Positions 1 through 8,467 of a DNA stretch of 64,000 nt are shown piece by piece. Source of the stretch: Kangiella profundi (lineage in GTDB: Bacteria; Pseudomonadota; Gammaproteobacteria; Enterobacterales; Kangiellaceae); NCBI RefSeq assembly GCF_002838765.1, contig NZ_CP025120.1:1240001-1304000 (forward strand), in the 5' to 3' direction. Position 1 is the first letter of the stretch; each line of letters begins with the position of its first letter. The translations under genes were made by a program, and so were the position numbers. Under the pieces are notes generated by a model. The model was not told where the DNA came from, searched no databases, and saw nothing but the letters and a program-made list of their open reading frames with translations.

Positions 1-2193
1 ACCAAGCAACAAATTGATGCAATCTATTCGCGTGATGATGTCCGTTCGGTCTGGTACAACGCGCCATTGACTCTAGAAAATGATGGTTCTACTGAGCTGA
101 CTGGTGTTGACCGCTTACGCGATGATCAATCAATGCGTAATATGGGTATGCCGTATTCAGGTCGTGGTATCGGTGTGGTTATCAACGATTCTGGTGTTGA
201 TGGTACTCATAGCGACATTAAATATCCAAATCATGTTACGCAAAACGTTTTGGCTCAGGTCAATCTAAACTCTCTATCAGGCATTCTGCCAATTACCTAC
301 CAGGAAGATGTTGCTAACACGGATATTGGTGGAGGTCACGGCTCTCACGTTGCCGGTATTATCGGCGGTAACGGTGCTATGTCGAGTGGTCTATATCAAG
401 GTGTAGCACCGGGCGCAAAATTGATTGGTTATGGTTCAGGTGCAGGTCTATTCATCTTAGATACACTGGGTGGTTTTGATTACGCTTTAACCCACCAGTT
501 TGACTATAACATTCGTGTTATTTCCAACTCGTTTGGTAATACTGGCGACACAGGTACTGATTTCAATCCTGATGACCCAACAAACGTTGCCACAAAAGCT
601 TTGAGTGATAACGGCGTTATTGTTGTTTTCTCTGCCGGTAACTCTGGTTCAGGCGAAGCAACCATCACAGGTAACTTCAAAAAAGCACCTTGGGTTATTA
701 CTGTGGCTGCGGGTGACAAACAAGGCAATCTGGCTGATTTCAGTTCACGTGGCGTAAAAGGCAAAACTGGCCAAGCAGTAGTTGATGGTGAGACTTTCAC
801 TTGGGAAGACCGCCCGACTATTACAGCGCCTGGCGTTGATGTCATTTCTGCGCGCGCATCATTATCAAGCCTTAGTGCTTTGAGCATTACTTCTGACAGC
901 GAAGTAATGGATGCCAATCATGTGCCTTACTATACCGTCATGAGTGGTACCTCAATGGCTGCACCTCATGCATCAGGTATCGTTGCTTTAATGCTTGAAG
1001 CTAACCCTAACCTTACCTGGCGTGAAGTTAAGCGTATCCTGCAAGATACTGCCACCAATATGCCTGGTCTTGAACCTTGGGAAAGTGGCGCAGGTTATGT
1101 GAATGCTTATGCTGCGGTTAAAGCTGTGCTTGATGAAACAAAAAGCTTTGGCGAAACGACGAAGATCCAACGTGAATTTAATGCAGCGGCACAAACTTCC
1201 ATTGCAGGTGAATTCGAGATAACTGTTCCATTTAGCCCAGTTGGTGAAAATGAAGGTGTTACTTTCGAAGTCAACGACGAAGCTTCATTATTGATGGTTC
1301 GTGCCAATGTTGGCGATAACACTATAGGCATGTCTTTAACCAGCCCAAGTGGTAAGCGTTATGGTTCAAGCATTGCTTTGCCTGTACTGGGTCAAAATAT
1401 CGCGGTAACAGCACCAGCCGAAGCCGGTACCTGGACATTGCGTGCCAATGGTATTGGGGGAGTATCAGGCGTTGATGTTGACCCAGTCAATGCTACCAAT
1501 GGTTATGCGTTACCAGGCGAAATTGATGCTGTGGTTAAAATTACCCGCACCGATGGCTTCGTTGGTTTAAATGACGTTGTTGGTCATCCTGCACAGGCTT
1601 TTATCGAAACAGCGGTTAGTGAACAACTTGTCGATGCGCTAGCTGATGGTTTTGCACCTGATGAAGCTATAAGCCGTTCGCAAATGGCTGATTATCTAAC
1701 ACTAGGTGCAGGCATTCGCCAGTCAAATGCAGCTGATAGCGTGCAATTCCTTGATGTAACCAGTGATACTTCAGCAATCAACGCTGTAACCCAGACTGGC
1801 TCTCCACTTCGAGACAGAGCACAAGTAACAGATCCGGTTATGACAGCTAACGGGAACATGTTTAACCCAAACGCTGGTGTAAACAAATTGGATGTCGCTT
1901 ATTCATTGGTTCAGTCGCTTGGATTGGAAGAACTAGCCAATAGCTTCTCTGGTGATATTACCGCTATCTTTGGAGCTGACAGAGTGGTTCTTCAGGATCA
2001 GAATATGATTCCCGAAGAGTTCAAAGGTTATGTCCAGCTAGCACTTGACCTAGGTATTCTAAATGCTCAGTTTTCTGTAGAGCAGGGTATGTTCGATTTA
2101 GAACCGACCATCAAAGCTCAATTTAACCCTTATGATCAAGTATCCCGTGCAGGCTTTGCAGTCGCCATAACTCGCTTCTATAACGCACGATAA
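1..2193 (+). CDS. Subtilisin-like S8 serine peptidase, 5'-truncated by window edge
   Basis: The reading frame is open from base 1, so the start lies upstream; an internal TTG at 67 is not the real start. About 730 residues are visible. Numbered from the window edge, the S8 triad is Asp63 (in INDSGVDG), His113 (in GHGSHVAG) and Ser318 (in SGTSMAAPHASG); the oxyanion-hole Asn region is SAGNSG. A beta-rich stretch follows the catalytic domain. The last ~200 residues contain repeats resembling S-layer-homology modules (ISRSQMADYL, then VSRAGFAVAITRFY), which in other proteins attach to the cell surface. The protein is probably secreted, but the signal peptide and propeptide are outside the window. 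A hairpin terminator follows, so it is the last gene of its unit. The S8 assignment is certain; the SLH-like reading of the C-terminus is inference. Confidence 0.93.
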   Translation, partial: TKQQIDAIYSRDDVRSVWYNAPLTLENDGSTELTGVDRLRDDQSMRNMGMPYSGRGIGVVINDSGVDGTHSDIKYPNHVTQNVLAQVNLNSLSGILPITYQEDVANTDIGGGHGSHVAGIIGGNGAMSSGLYQGVAPGAKLIGYGSGAGLFILDTLGGFDYALTHQFDYNIRVISNSFGNTGDTGTDFNPDDPTNVATKALSDNGVIVVFSAGNSGSGEATITGNFKKAPWVITVAAGDKQGNLADFSSRGVKGKTGQAVVDGETFTWEDRPTITAPGVDVISARASLSSLSALSITSDSEVMDANHVPYYTVMSGTSMAAPHASGIVALMLEANPNLTWREVKRILQDTATNMPGLEPWESGAGYVNAYAAVKAVLDETKSFGETTKIQREFNAAAQTSIAGEFEITVPFSPVGENEGVTFEVNDEASLLMVRANVGDNTIGMSLTSPSGKRYGSSIALPVLGQNIAVTAPAEAGTWTLRANGIGGVSGVDVDPVNATNGYALPGEIDAVVKITRTDGFVGLNDVVGHPAQAFIETAVSEQLVDALADGFAPDEAISRSQMADYLTLGAGIRQSNAADSVQFLDVTSDTSAINAVTQTGSPLRDRAQVTDPVMTANGNMFNPNAGVNKLDVAYSLVQSLGLEELANSFSGDITAIFGADRVVLQDQNMIPEEFKGYVQLALDLGILNAQFSVEQGMFDLEPTIKAQFNPYDQVSRAGFAVAITRFYNAR

Positions 2194-2224
2194 GTTCTAT
2201 CCCTCCTGATAAAGGATTGATCTA

Positions 2225-2248
2225 GCCCAAGGATTGGGCACTTTTATT
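2225..2248 (+). terminator. Probable intrinsic terminator of the S8 peptidase gene
   Basis: GCCCAA and TTGGGC form a 6-bp stem around a GGA loop, followed by ACTTTTATT. It lies 32 bases after the stop codon. The stem is short and the T-tract interrupted. Confidence 0.6.
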
Positions 2249-2350
2249 CTATTTTCTGGTCAGATGTGTTTATAACCACTGGTTAATTAAGGCCAGATTG
2301 CGTATATTCGGTGCTTCAATTTTTTACCCTTAACCAAACAGATTTATATC

Positions 2351-3529
2351 ATGTCTAAAGCATTACTTGACCACTGGGACGACATACTATTACTCGATGA
2401 GCAGTTAACGGAAGAAGAGCGTATGATCCGTGATGCTGCACGTGACTATTGTCAGGAAAAACTGATGCCTCGCGTTCTAGAGGCAAATCGTCATGAAATT
2501 TTTGATCGCGAAATCATGAACGAGCTAGGCGAACTTGGTTTGCTAGGATCAACGATTGATGGCTATGGCTGTGCCGGTGCTTCCTATGTCGCTTATGGCC
2601 TGGTAGCTCGCGAAGTTGAGCGTGTCGACTCAGGTTATCGTTCTGCTTTGTCAGTTCAGTCCAGTTTGGTTATGCACCCCATTAATGCCTATGGCACAGA
2701 AGCGCAGAAAGAAAAATTCCTGCCAAAGTTAGCGACAGGCGAGTGGGTAGGTTGTTTCGGTTTGACTGAACCGGATTCTGGCTCAGATCCTGCGAGTATG
2801 AAAACGCGTGCCAAGAAGGTAGATGGTGGTTACCGTTTAACCGGCAGCAAAATGTGGATTACAAATTCGCCGATTGCTGATGTGTTCATTGTCTGGGCAA
2901 AAGACGATGAGGGTGACATTCGTGGCTTTATCTTAGAAAAAGGCATGGAAGGTCTATCAGCACCTAAGATTGAAGGCAAGTTTGCACTACGCGCCTCAAT
3001 TACCGGTGAAATCGTTATGGACAATGTGTTTGTTCCGGAAGAAAACAAATTCCCTGAAATCAAAGGTCTTAAAGGCCCATTTGGTTGCTTGAACGTAGCC
3101 CGCTATGGTATTTCCTGGGGTGCATTAGGTGCAGCCGAGTTTTGCTGGCACGCTGCACGTCAATATGGCCTTGATCGTAAACAGTTCAACAAGCCATTGG
3201 CTTCGATGCAGTTGTTCCAGAAAAAACTGGCTGACATGCAAACTGAAATTGCATTGGGTCTGCAAGGTTCATTAAGAGTTGGCCGTTTAATTGATGAAAA
3301 ACGTTTCAAGCCCGAAATGATTTCGCTGGTTAAACGTAACTCATGTGGTAAAGCTCTTGATATTGCTCGCATGGCTCGTGATATGCATGGTGGTAATGGT
3401 ATTGCAGATGAGTACCACGTCATTCGTCATGCCATGAATCTGGAAGCTGTAAATACCTATGAAGGTACTCATGATATTCATGCCCTGATATTAGGTAGAG
3501 CACAGACCGGCTTACAGGCTTTTATGTAA
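2351..3529 (+). CDS. gcdH: Glutaryl-CoA dehydrogenase
   Basis: A 392-residue flavoprotein of the acyl-CoA dehydrogenase family. It oxidatively decarboxylates glutaryl-CoA to crotonyl-CoA in lysine/tryptophan breakdown. The motif [16 protein letters not shown] near the C-terminus is typical of GCDH and places the catalytic base at Glu371. The FAD/substrate segment [14 protein letters not shown] and [12 protein letters not shown] are also GCDH-like. Length is normal for the family. The ATG at 2351 has only a weak ribosome site. No CoA-transferase partner gene is adjacent, and a strong terminator follows, so it appears to be a single-gene unit. Confidence 0.92.
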   Translation: MSKALLDHWDDILLLDEQLTEEERMIRDAARDYCQEKLMPRVLEANRHEIFDREIMNELGELGLLGSTIDGYGCAGASYVAYGLVAREVERVDSGYRSALSVQSSLVMHPINAYGTEAQKEKFLPKLATGEWVGCFGLTEPDSGSDPASMKTRAKKVDGGYRLTGSKMWITNSPIADVFIVWAKDDEGDIRGFILEKGMEGLSAPKIEGKFALRASITGEIVMDNVFVPEENKFPEIKGLKGPFGCLNVARYGISWGALGAAEFCWHAARQYGLDRKQFNKPLASMQLFQKKLADMQTEIALGLQGSLRVGRLIDEKRFKPEMISLVKRNSCGKALDIARMARDMHGGNGIADEYHVIRHAMNLEAVNTYEGTHDIHALILGRAQTGLQAFM

Positions 3530-3546
3530 GCTGATTTAAATCATCT

Positions 3547-3573
3547 AAAGGGCCTACCAGGGCCCTTTTTTTA
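3547..3573 (+). terminator. Intrinsic terminator after gcdH
   Basis: AAAGGGCC and GGCCCTTT form an 8-bp stem around a 6-base loop and run into a T-tract. It lies 18 bases after the gcdH stop. Confidence 0.85.
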
Positions 3574-3708
3574 TGGCTAAAGTATTTGATCGGTAGGGTT
3601 TTCAGCCATATTTTGTGACTTTTAACGGACTTATTAATGCTTCACTTGTGAGAAACAAATCTGAGCGCTACACTGAAAACTAGGTAGTTAAAAGTCCAAG
3701 GAGGTCTT

Positions 3709-4005
3709 ATGAACGTTTACGTGATTGAAACTCATTTACTTGATGGCGATCAGGATATAGCCGTTTTTGACAAGAAACCTAAGGCTGAACGCTATGTCGA
3801 AAGCCATGAACTGCATGGTAAACCGGAGGTTGTAAAAGTGCCGGTACGTGGATACCAGTCAAATCCCGATGAGGTTTATACTGCTTCAAACTACGATGCT
3901 GCGAGAGATATTCAGTTTTTTGAGGGCGTTTATGGTAACCAGAAAGAGGCTGAAATAGCTGCTGGCCCTAATGGATTGGTTCTTCATCGTTCTATACGGC
4001 ATTGA
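3709..4005 (+). CDS. Small conserved-looking hypothetical protein
   Basis: A 98-residue soluble protein of unknown function with no signal peptide, membrane segment or recognisable motif. The ORF is credible because a perfect AAGGAGG ribosome site (3698-3704) precedes the ATG by 4 bases and the gene is isolated between terminated units. The sequence is mixed alpha/beta and rich in charged residues. Confidence 0.6.
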   Translation: MNVYVIETHLLDGDQDIAVFDKKPKAERYVESHELHGKPEVVKVPVRGYQSNPDEVYTASNYDAARDIQFFEGVYGNQKEAEIAAGPNGLVLHRSIRH

Positions 4006-4133
4006 TATTTAAAGATTTTTTATTTTATTACATACTTTTACACACTCTATGGCTTGTAATTTACGTAAATATACGCAACCTTTAGCATAGAGAAGAGTCA
4101 TTATTGGAAAGATTTCCCATTAAAGGTACATAG

Positions 4134-6317
4134 ATGAACAAAAATAAATGGTTGGTTACGTTACTGGCTTTAACAATTCCGCTGAGCATTCAGGCGGAAG
4201 AAGTTAAAAATGCACCTTCAGAGAAGGCGGAAGAATTCGTCATTCCTGAGCCGGCCAGTTTAAGTATAAAGCCAGAAAATAAGTTTCGTGAGACAGGCAG
4301 AGTAATTTCTTTCCTGTTAATGCAAAGTCATTATGAACATCCTGATTTTGATGATGAACTCTCAGAAGAAGCTTTTAATCAGTTTTTAAAAGCCCTTGAC
4401 CCTAATCGCAGTTACTTTTATGAAAAAGATATAGAGCAGCTCAACGATTACAAGACCTTGTTCGATGACGCACTAAGAACTGGTCGTATTGAACTGGCCT
4501 ATGATTTCTTTGCATTATTTGAGGAGCGTTTCCGTGAACGCTATCTGTTTGCTTTAGAGCAACTCAAGAAGCCACTTGATTTTGACTCTGATAGTGAGTT
4601 TGAGTATGACCGTCGTGAATCTCCTTGGCCGAAAGATGAAAAGGAGATGAATGACATCTGGAAAAAGCGTGTGCTCAATGATGCTTTAAATCTAAAGCTT
4701 GCTGACCAGACTAATGAGCAAATTAAAGAAAAGCTGTCAAAGCGATATGAATCGGCAATCCGCCGACTTTCACAAACCAAAAGTGAAGATGTTTTCGGCT
4801 ACTTCATGAATTCGGTAAGTGCAGCTATCGATCCCCATACGAATTACTACACCCCAAGACAGTTTGAAAATTTCACTATTAATATGAGCCTTAAACTGCA
4901 GGGTATTGGTGCAGTTCTCACTCAGGAAGACATGTTTACTAAGATTGTCTCCATCGTGAACAAAGGGCCGGCTGACAAGTCTGGCCAAGTTCATCCTAAC
5001 GACAAAATTATTGGCGTTGCTCAAGGTGAAAAGGGCGAAATGGTCGATGTTATAGGATGGAGAAATGATGACGTCGTTGATCTAATTCGTGGCGAAGCCG
5101 GTAGTACTGTCCGTCTACAGATCATCCCGTATACCAAATCGGGAGATGGCATGCCTAAGGTTGTTAGTCTGGTCCGTGAGGAAATCAAACTTGAAGACCA
5201 GGCTGCCAAATCAAAAGTCCTTGAAGTAGAGCAGTATGACAAGAACTTTAAAATGGGTGTAATCGAATTACCTTCCTTCTATTCAGAAACCGTTGCTTCT
5301 AATAGCGATGGCAAAAGTGAAATCACCAGTACAACTAAAGATGTTGCGAAGCTAATTAAAGAACTTAATAAGCAAGAAATTAATGGTTTGGTGATCGACC
5401 TCAGAAATAATGGTGGCGGCTCTTTATCTGAAGTTGTCAATTTGGTTGGCCTATTTATTGATAAAGGTCCAGTGGTCCAAGGTAGGGATAGTAGAGGCCG
5501 ACTACGTGTGCTTAAAGACACAGACTCTGGAGTAGCTTACCATGGCCCGCTTGCTGTGCTGGTTAATGGTGGAAGTGCCAGTGCATCTGAAATCTTCGCT
5601 GGTGCAATTCAGGACTACGGTCGTGGTATCGTTCTTGGCGAAAACACCTTTGGCAAAGGAACCGTTCAAAGCGTTGCTGATTTGAATCAATACATCAGAA
5701 ACCCTGAAACACAGGTTGGTGCTCTTAAGTTAACCGTAGAAAAGTACTATCGTGTTACCGGTGAGAGTACTCAAAATAAAGGGGTTAAACCGGATATTGA
5801 GTTTCCTACTATTTTTGACGTTGAAGAATATGGCGAGAGCTCTTACGACAATGCTTTGGTCTGGGACACTATAAAGTCCACAAACTTCCAGAAAACAGAA
5901 GGTCTTCAGGAAGTCATTCCATTCTTGCGTTCTAAGCATCAGGAGCGAAAAAGCTCAAGTCAGGAGTTTTCATTCCTGGAAGAGGATATTACTCGAGCGA
6001 CTGAACGTCGTGACGAGAAAGTGGTTTCGTTGAACTATGAAAAACGGTTGGCGGAACGTAAGCGCAATGATGAAATACGACTGGAGCGTGAAAATCTTCG
6101 CCGGAAAATTGAAGGTCTTGAGCCTTTAAAAGAGTTAGCCTCGGAAGAAGATGAGGAAGAAACAGAGTCCAGCAACATTACTGACATCGTTGATGAAGAC
6201 CAAAAAGACTTGTTCCTTAAGGAAGCTGCCAATATCTTATCGGATTTAATCATGATAAGAGAAAAGCCTGAAATCGCGGCCAACTTTCTAGCCGAACAAA
6301 AGGCGGTTAAAAACTAA
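4134..6317 (+). CDS. prc: Tail-specific (carboxy-terminal processing) periplasmic protease Prc/Tsp
   Basis: A 727-residue S41A protease with an N-terminal signal peptide (MNKNKWLVTLLALTIPLSIQ then A). Order: N-terminal helical domain (to ~230), PDZ domain (~245-340, with SLKLQGIGAVL at its start), S41 protease core and a charged C-terminal helical domain. The catalytic dyad is most likely Ser483 (in GGSASASEIF) and Lys508 (in FGKGTVQ). The 25-residue spacing matches Ser430/Lys455 of E. coli Prc. In that family the enzyme degrades periplasmic proteins with non-polar C-termini and trims peptidoglycan hydrolases and lipoproteins. Length agrees with Prc. Single-gene unit with its own terminator. 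Confidence 0.95.
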   Translation: MNKNKWLVTLLALTIPLSIQAEEVKNAPSEKAEEFVIPEPASLSIKPENKFRETGRVISFLLMQSHYEHPDFDDELSEEAFNQFLKALDPNRSYFYEKDIEQLNDYKTLFDDALRTGRIELAYDFFALFEERFRERYLFALEQLKKPLDFDSDSEFEYDRRESPWPKDEKEMNDIWKKRVLNDALNLKLADQTNEQIKEKLSKRYESAIRRLSQTKSEDVFGYFMNSVSAAIDPHTNYYTPRQFENFTINMSLKLQGIGAVLTQEDMFTKIVSIVNKGPADKSGQVHPNDKIIGVAQGEKGEMVDVIGWRNDDVVDLIRGEAGSTVRLQIIPYTKSGDGMPKVVSLVREEIKLEDQAAKSKVLEVEQYDKNFKMGVIELPSFYSETVASNSDGKSEITSTTKDVAKLIKELNKQEINGLVIDLRNNGGGSLSEVVNLVGLFIDKGPVVQGRDSRGRLRVLKDTDSGVAYHGPLAVLVNGGSASASEIFAGAIQDYGRGIVLGENTFGKGTVQSVADLNQYIRNPETQVGALKLTVEKYYRVTGESTQNKGVKPDIEFPTIFDVEEYGESSYDNALVWDTIKSTNFQKTEGLQEVIPFLRSKHQERKSSSQEFSFLEEDITRATERRDEKVVSLNYEKRLAERKRNDEIRLERENLRRKIEGLEPLKELASEEDEEETESSNITDIVDEDQKDLFLKEAANILSDLIMIREKPEIAANFLAEQKAVKN

Positions 6318-6333
6318 TCACTCCTTTTCGATT

Positions 6334-6358
6334 AAGCCAGCATTCCGCTGGCTTTTTT
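6334..6358 (+). terminator. Intrinsic terminator after prc
   Basis: AAGCCAGC and GCTGGCTT form a perfect 8-bp stem around ATTCC, followed by a run of T. It starts 17 bases after the prc stop. Confidence 0.88.
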
Positions 6359-6407
6359 GTATGAGATATAATAAAAAGGATTAAGAAACATACTTAGAGA
6401 CCAATCC

Positions 6408-7409
6408 ATGCAAGCACTACCACTTTTGTTGAGCACACTTTCAAAATTCGAAGAAATAATGAGCAAGCCTCTGATAAGTTTAAAAGAGGGGACAAGCATC
6501 AATTTGTGGCAACTATTGCTGGCTTTATTGTTTGTTATTTTAGCCTGGCTCGTTAGCCGTTTTGTGGCAAAGTTTATTGGTCGCAAAATTCTTAAGCTTA
6601 TGAATATCAGTGATGACAATGTCATCATAATTCAGCGACTCGTTTTCTTCGTGATGCTCGGCATCATCGTCATAACTGTCTTATCATTTCTAAATGTTCC
6701 ATTAACTGCCTTTGCCTTTATTTCCGGTGCAATTGCCATCGGTGTTGGTTTCGGTGCAAAGAATGTAATGGATAACTTCATCAGTGGTTGGATATTGATG
6801 TCAGAGCGTCCCGTCCGAATTAATGATGTGGTTGAAATGGATAGCCAGTTGGGTAGAGTCATTCAGGTTGGTAACCGTTCTACTATGATTCGCCGAATTG
6901 ATGGTGCTCATATGGTGATCCCAAATAGCACATTACTTCAATCCAACCTTATTAACTGGACACTTGTCGATCCGAATATTCGTAATTCAATTAAAGTCGG
7001 AGTTGCTTATGGCAGCGATGTTGAAAAAGTAAGAGACATTCTATTCGACATTTTGAGTAACAACGAAAACGTTCTAAAGGACCCTGAGCCATCAGTTATA
7101 TTTGAAGATTTTGGGGATAGCGCATTGCTCTTTGAGATATGGTACTGGGCACAGATTAATACCATTAGAGAGTTGCGTGGTATTCGCAGTGACCTGAGAT
7201 TCGAAATTGATAAGAGATTCCGTGAGAATGATATCGTCATCGCGTTTCCACAAAGAGATGTTCACCTGCATTTTGCCGATGACGTTGCAAAGCAGCTGGC
7301 AAAAAAACTTGAAAATTCAGGTTCTCAACAATCTATTGAAGATAAGTCCAAAGGTAATAAAGCCGAAGACTCGGTAGAAGAGACTGAGAAAAGCCATAAA
7401 CAGAGCTAA
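6408..7409 (+). CDS. MscS-family small-conductance mechanosensitive channel
   Basis: A 333-residue inner-membrane protein with three hydrophobic segments at about 35-55, 78-97 and 100-125. The last is the Gly/Ala-rich pore helix (FISGAIAIGVGFGAKNVMDN), the hallmark of MscS. The cytoplasmic beta domain follows (VVEMDSQLGRVIQVG, then MVIPNSTLLQSNLINW). The C-terminus is a Ser/Lys/Glu-rich tail not needed in the family core. The role is release of small solutes at hypo-osmotic shock. It lies 11 bases before the zntB-like gene, so the two are probably co-transcribed. Confidence 0.92.
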   Translation: MQALPLLLSTLSKFEEIMSKPLISLKEGTSINLWQLLLALLFVILAWLVSRFVAKFIGRKILKLMNISDDNVIIIQRLVFFVMLGIIVITVLSFLNVPLTAFAFISGAIAIGVGFGAKNVMDNFISGWILMSERPVRINDVVEMDSQLGRVIQVGNRSTMIRRIDGAHMVIPNSTLLQSNLINWTLVDPNIRNSIKVGVAYGSDVEKVRDILFDILSNNENVLKDPEPSVIFEDFGDSALLFEIWYWAQINTIRELRGIRSDLRFEIDKRFRENDIVIAFPQRDVHLHFADDVAKQLAKKLENSGSQQSIEDKSKGNKAEDSVEETEKSHKQS

Positions 7410-7420
7410 GGATAGTCGAT

Positions 7421-8392
7421 ATGACAGAGAAATATCATCCACCGATTGTTAGCCTACATTTAAATCGAAAAGGAGGATTAGTCAGTCCTGATTTAATTGA
7501 TACGATGCATTCAGGTGATACTTTGACCTGGCATCATATTAATTATACTTCTCAAATAGCTAAAGATTGGCTCGACCAGGAAGCTAGAGTCAATGAGGTA
7601 GCGCAGGATATTTTGTTGCGCGCCGAAACTCGTCCACGCTTTTACATGGAAGATAGCTTTATGCTGATGTGTCTGCGTGGTGTAAACCTTAATCCAGGTT
7701 CACATCCGGAGGATATGATATCAATCAGGCTTTGGATCACGGAAGACACCATTATTTCCAGCTGTAATCGGCATAGCTGGTCAATTTCTGATATTAAGCA
7801 GGCCTTAGAGCAGGGTGCTGGGCCAAAGACCAGCGGTGAGTTTATTTCTTTGCTGGTTGAAAGGTTGGCCATACGGGTAGAAGAGTTTTTCGAAGAAATT
7901 GATGTAAATCTCGATAAGCAGGAAGATACATTAGTAGGTCTTGGTTTTGACGAATTTTATGCAGAAATTAGTCACCTACGACGCCAGAGTGCGACCATCA
8001 AACGTTATTTAACACCGCAAAAAGATGCGTTGGAGAAACTCTATCGCAGTCAAAGTCCAATTATCACCCGACAAGATTTAGATAATATCAGGGATGACCT
8101 CGATAAATTTACAAGACTATTAGAGGATATCGAATTAACACGAGAAAGAACCATTGTCCTGCAAGAAGAGTATCTTGCAAGAATTGCTCATCAGCAAAAT
8201 AGCCGCTTATATGTTCTAGCAATAATTTCGGCGATATTCTTACCGTTAACATTTTTAACCGGTGTGTTTGGTATGAACGTAGCGGGATTACCAGGGTTGG
8301 AGCAAGAAAGCGCCTTTATGTATGTATCACTATTTTGCATTGTTATAGCGGTCGCATTACTTGCTTGGTTTAAGTATAAAAAGTGGTATTAG
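7421..8392 (+). CDS. zntB: ZntB-like CorA-family zinc transporter
   Basis: A 323-residue CorA/2-TM-GxN family protein. The N-terminal cytoplasmic domain contains LRGVNLNPGSHPEDM, typical of ZntB rather than Mg-type CorA. A long coiled-coil helix spans ~165-260. Two C-terminal membrane helices flank the signature GMN (284-286, in GVFGMNVAG). The tail ends with the basic KYKKWY. ZntB moves Zn2+ across the inner membrane. It probably shares a transcript with the upstream MscS gene. The ZntB subgroup is likely; the substrate is inferred. Confidence 0.85.
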   Translation: MTEKYHPPIVSLHLNRKGGLVSPDLIDTMHSGDTLTWHHINYTSQIAKDWLDQEARVNEVAQDILLRAETRPRFYMEDSFMLMCLRGVNLNPGSHPEDMISIRLWITEDTIISSCNRHSWSISDIKQALEQGAGPKTSGEFISLLVERLAIRVEEFFEEIDVNLDKQEDTLVGLGFDEFYAEISHLRRQSATIKRYLTPQKDALEKLYRSQSPIITRQDLDNIRDDLDKFTRLLEDIELTRERTIVLQEEYLARIAHQQNSRLYVLAIISAIFLPLTFLTGVFGMNVAGLPGLEQESAFMYVSLFCIVIAVALLAWFKYKKWY

Positions 8393-8417
8393 GCTATTAC
8401 TAATTTTTGTAAAGCGA

Positions 8418-8449
8418 GTGTGTCACTTCTATCCATAGTCATGACACAC
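8418..8449. terminator. Hairpin between convergent genes
   Basis: GTGTGTCA and TGACACAC form an 8-bp perfect stem with a 16-base loop, between the convergent zntB-like and decarboxylase genes. No clear T-tract on either side, so the terminator role is tentative. Confidence 0.35.
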
Positions 8450-8467
8450 AAAGGGGATGTGTTTACT

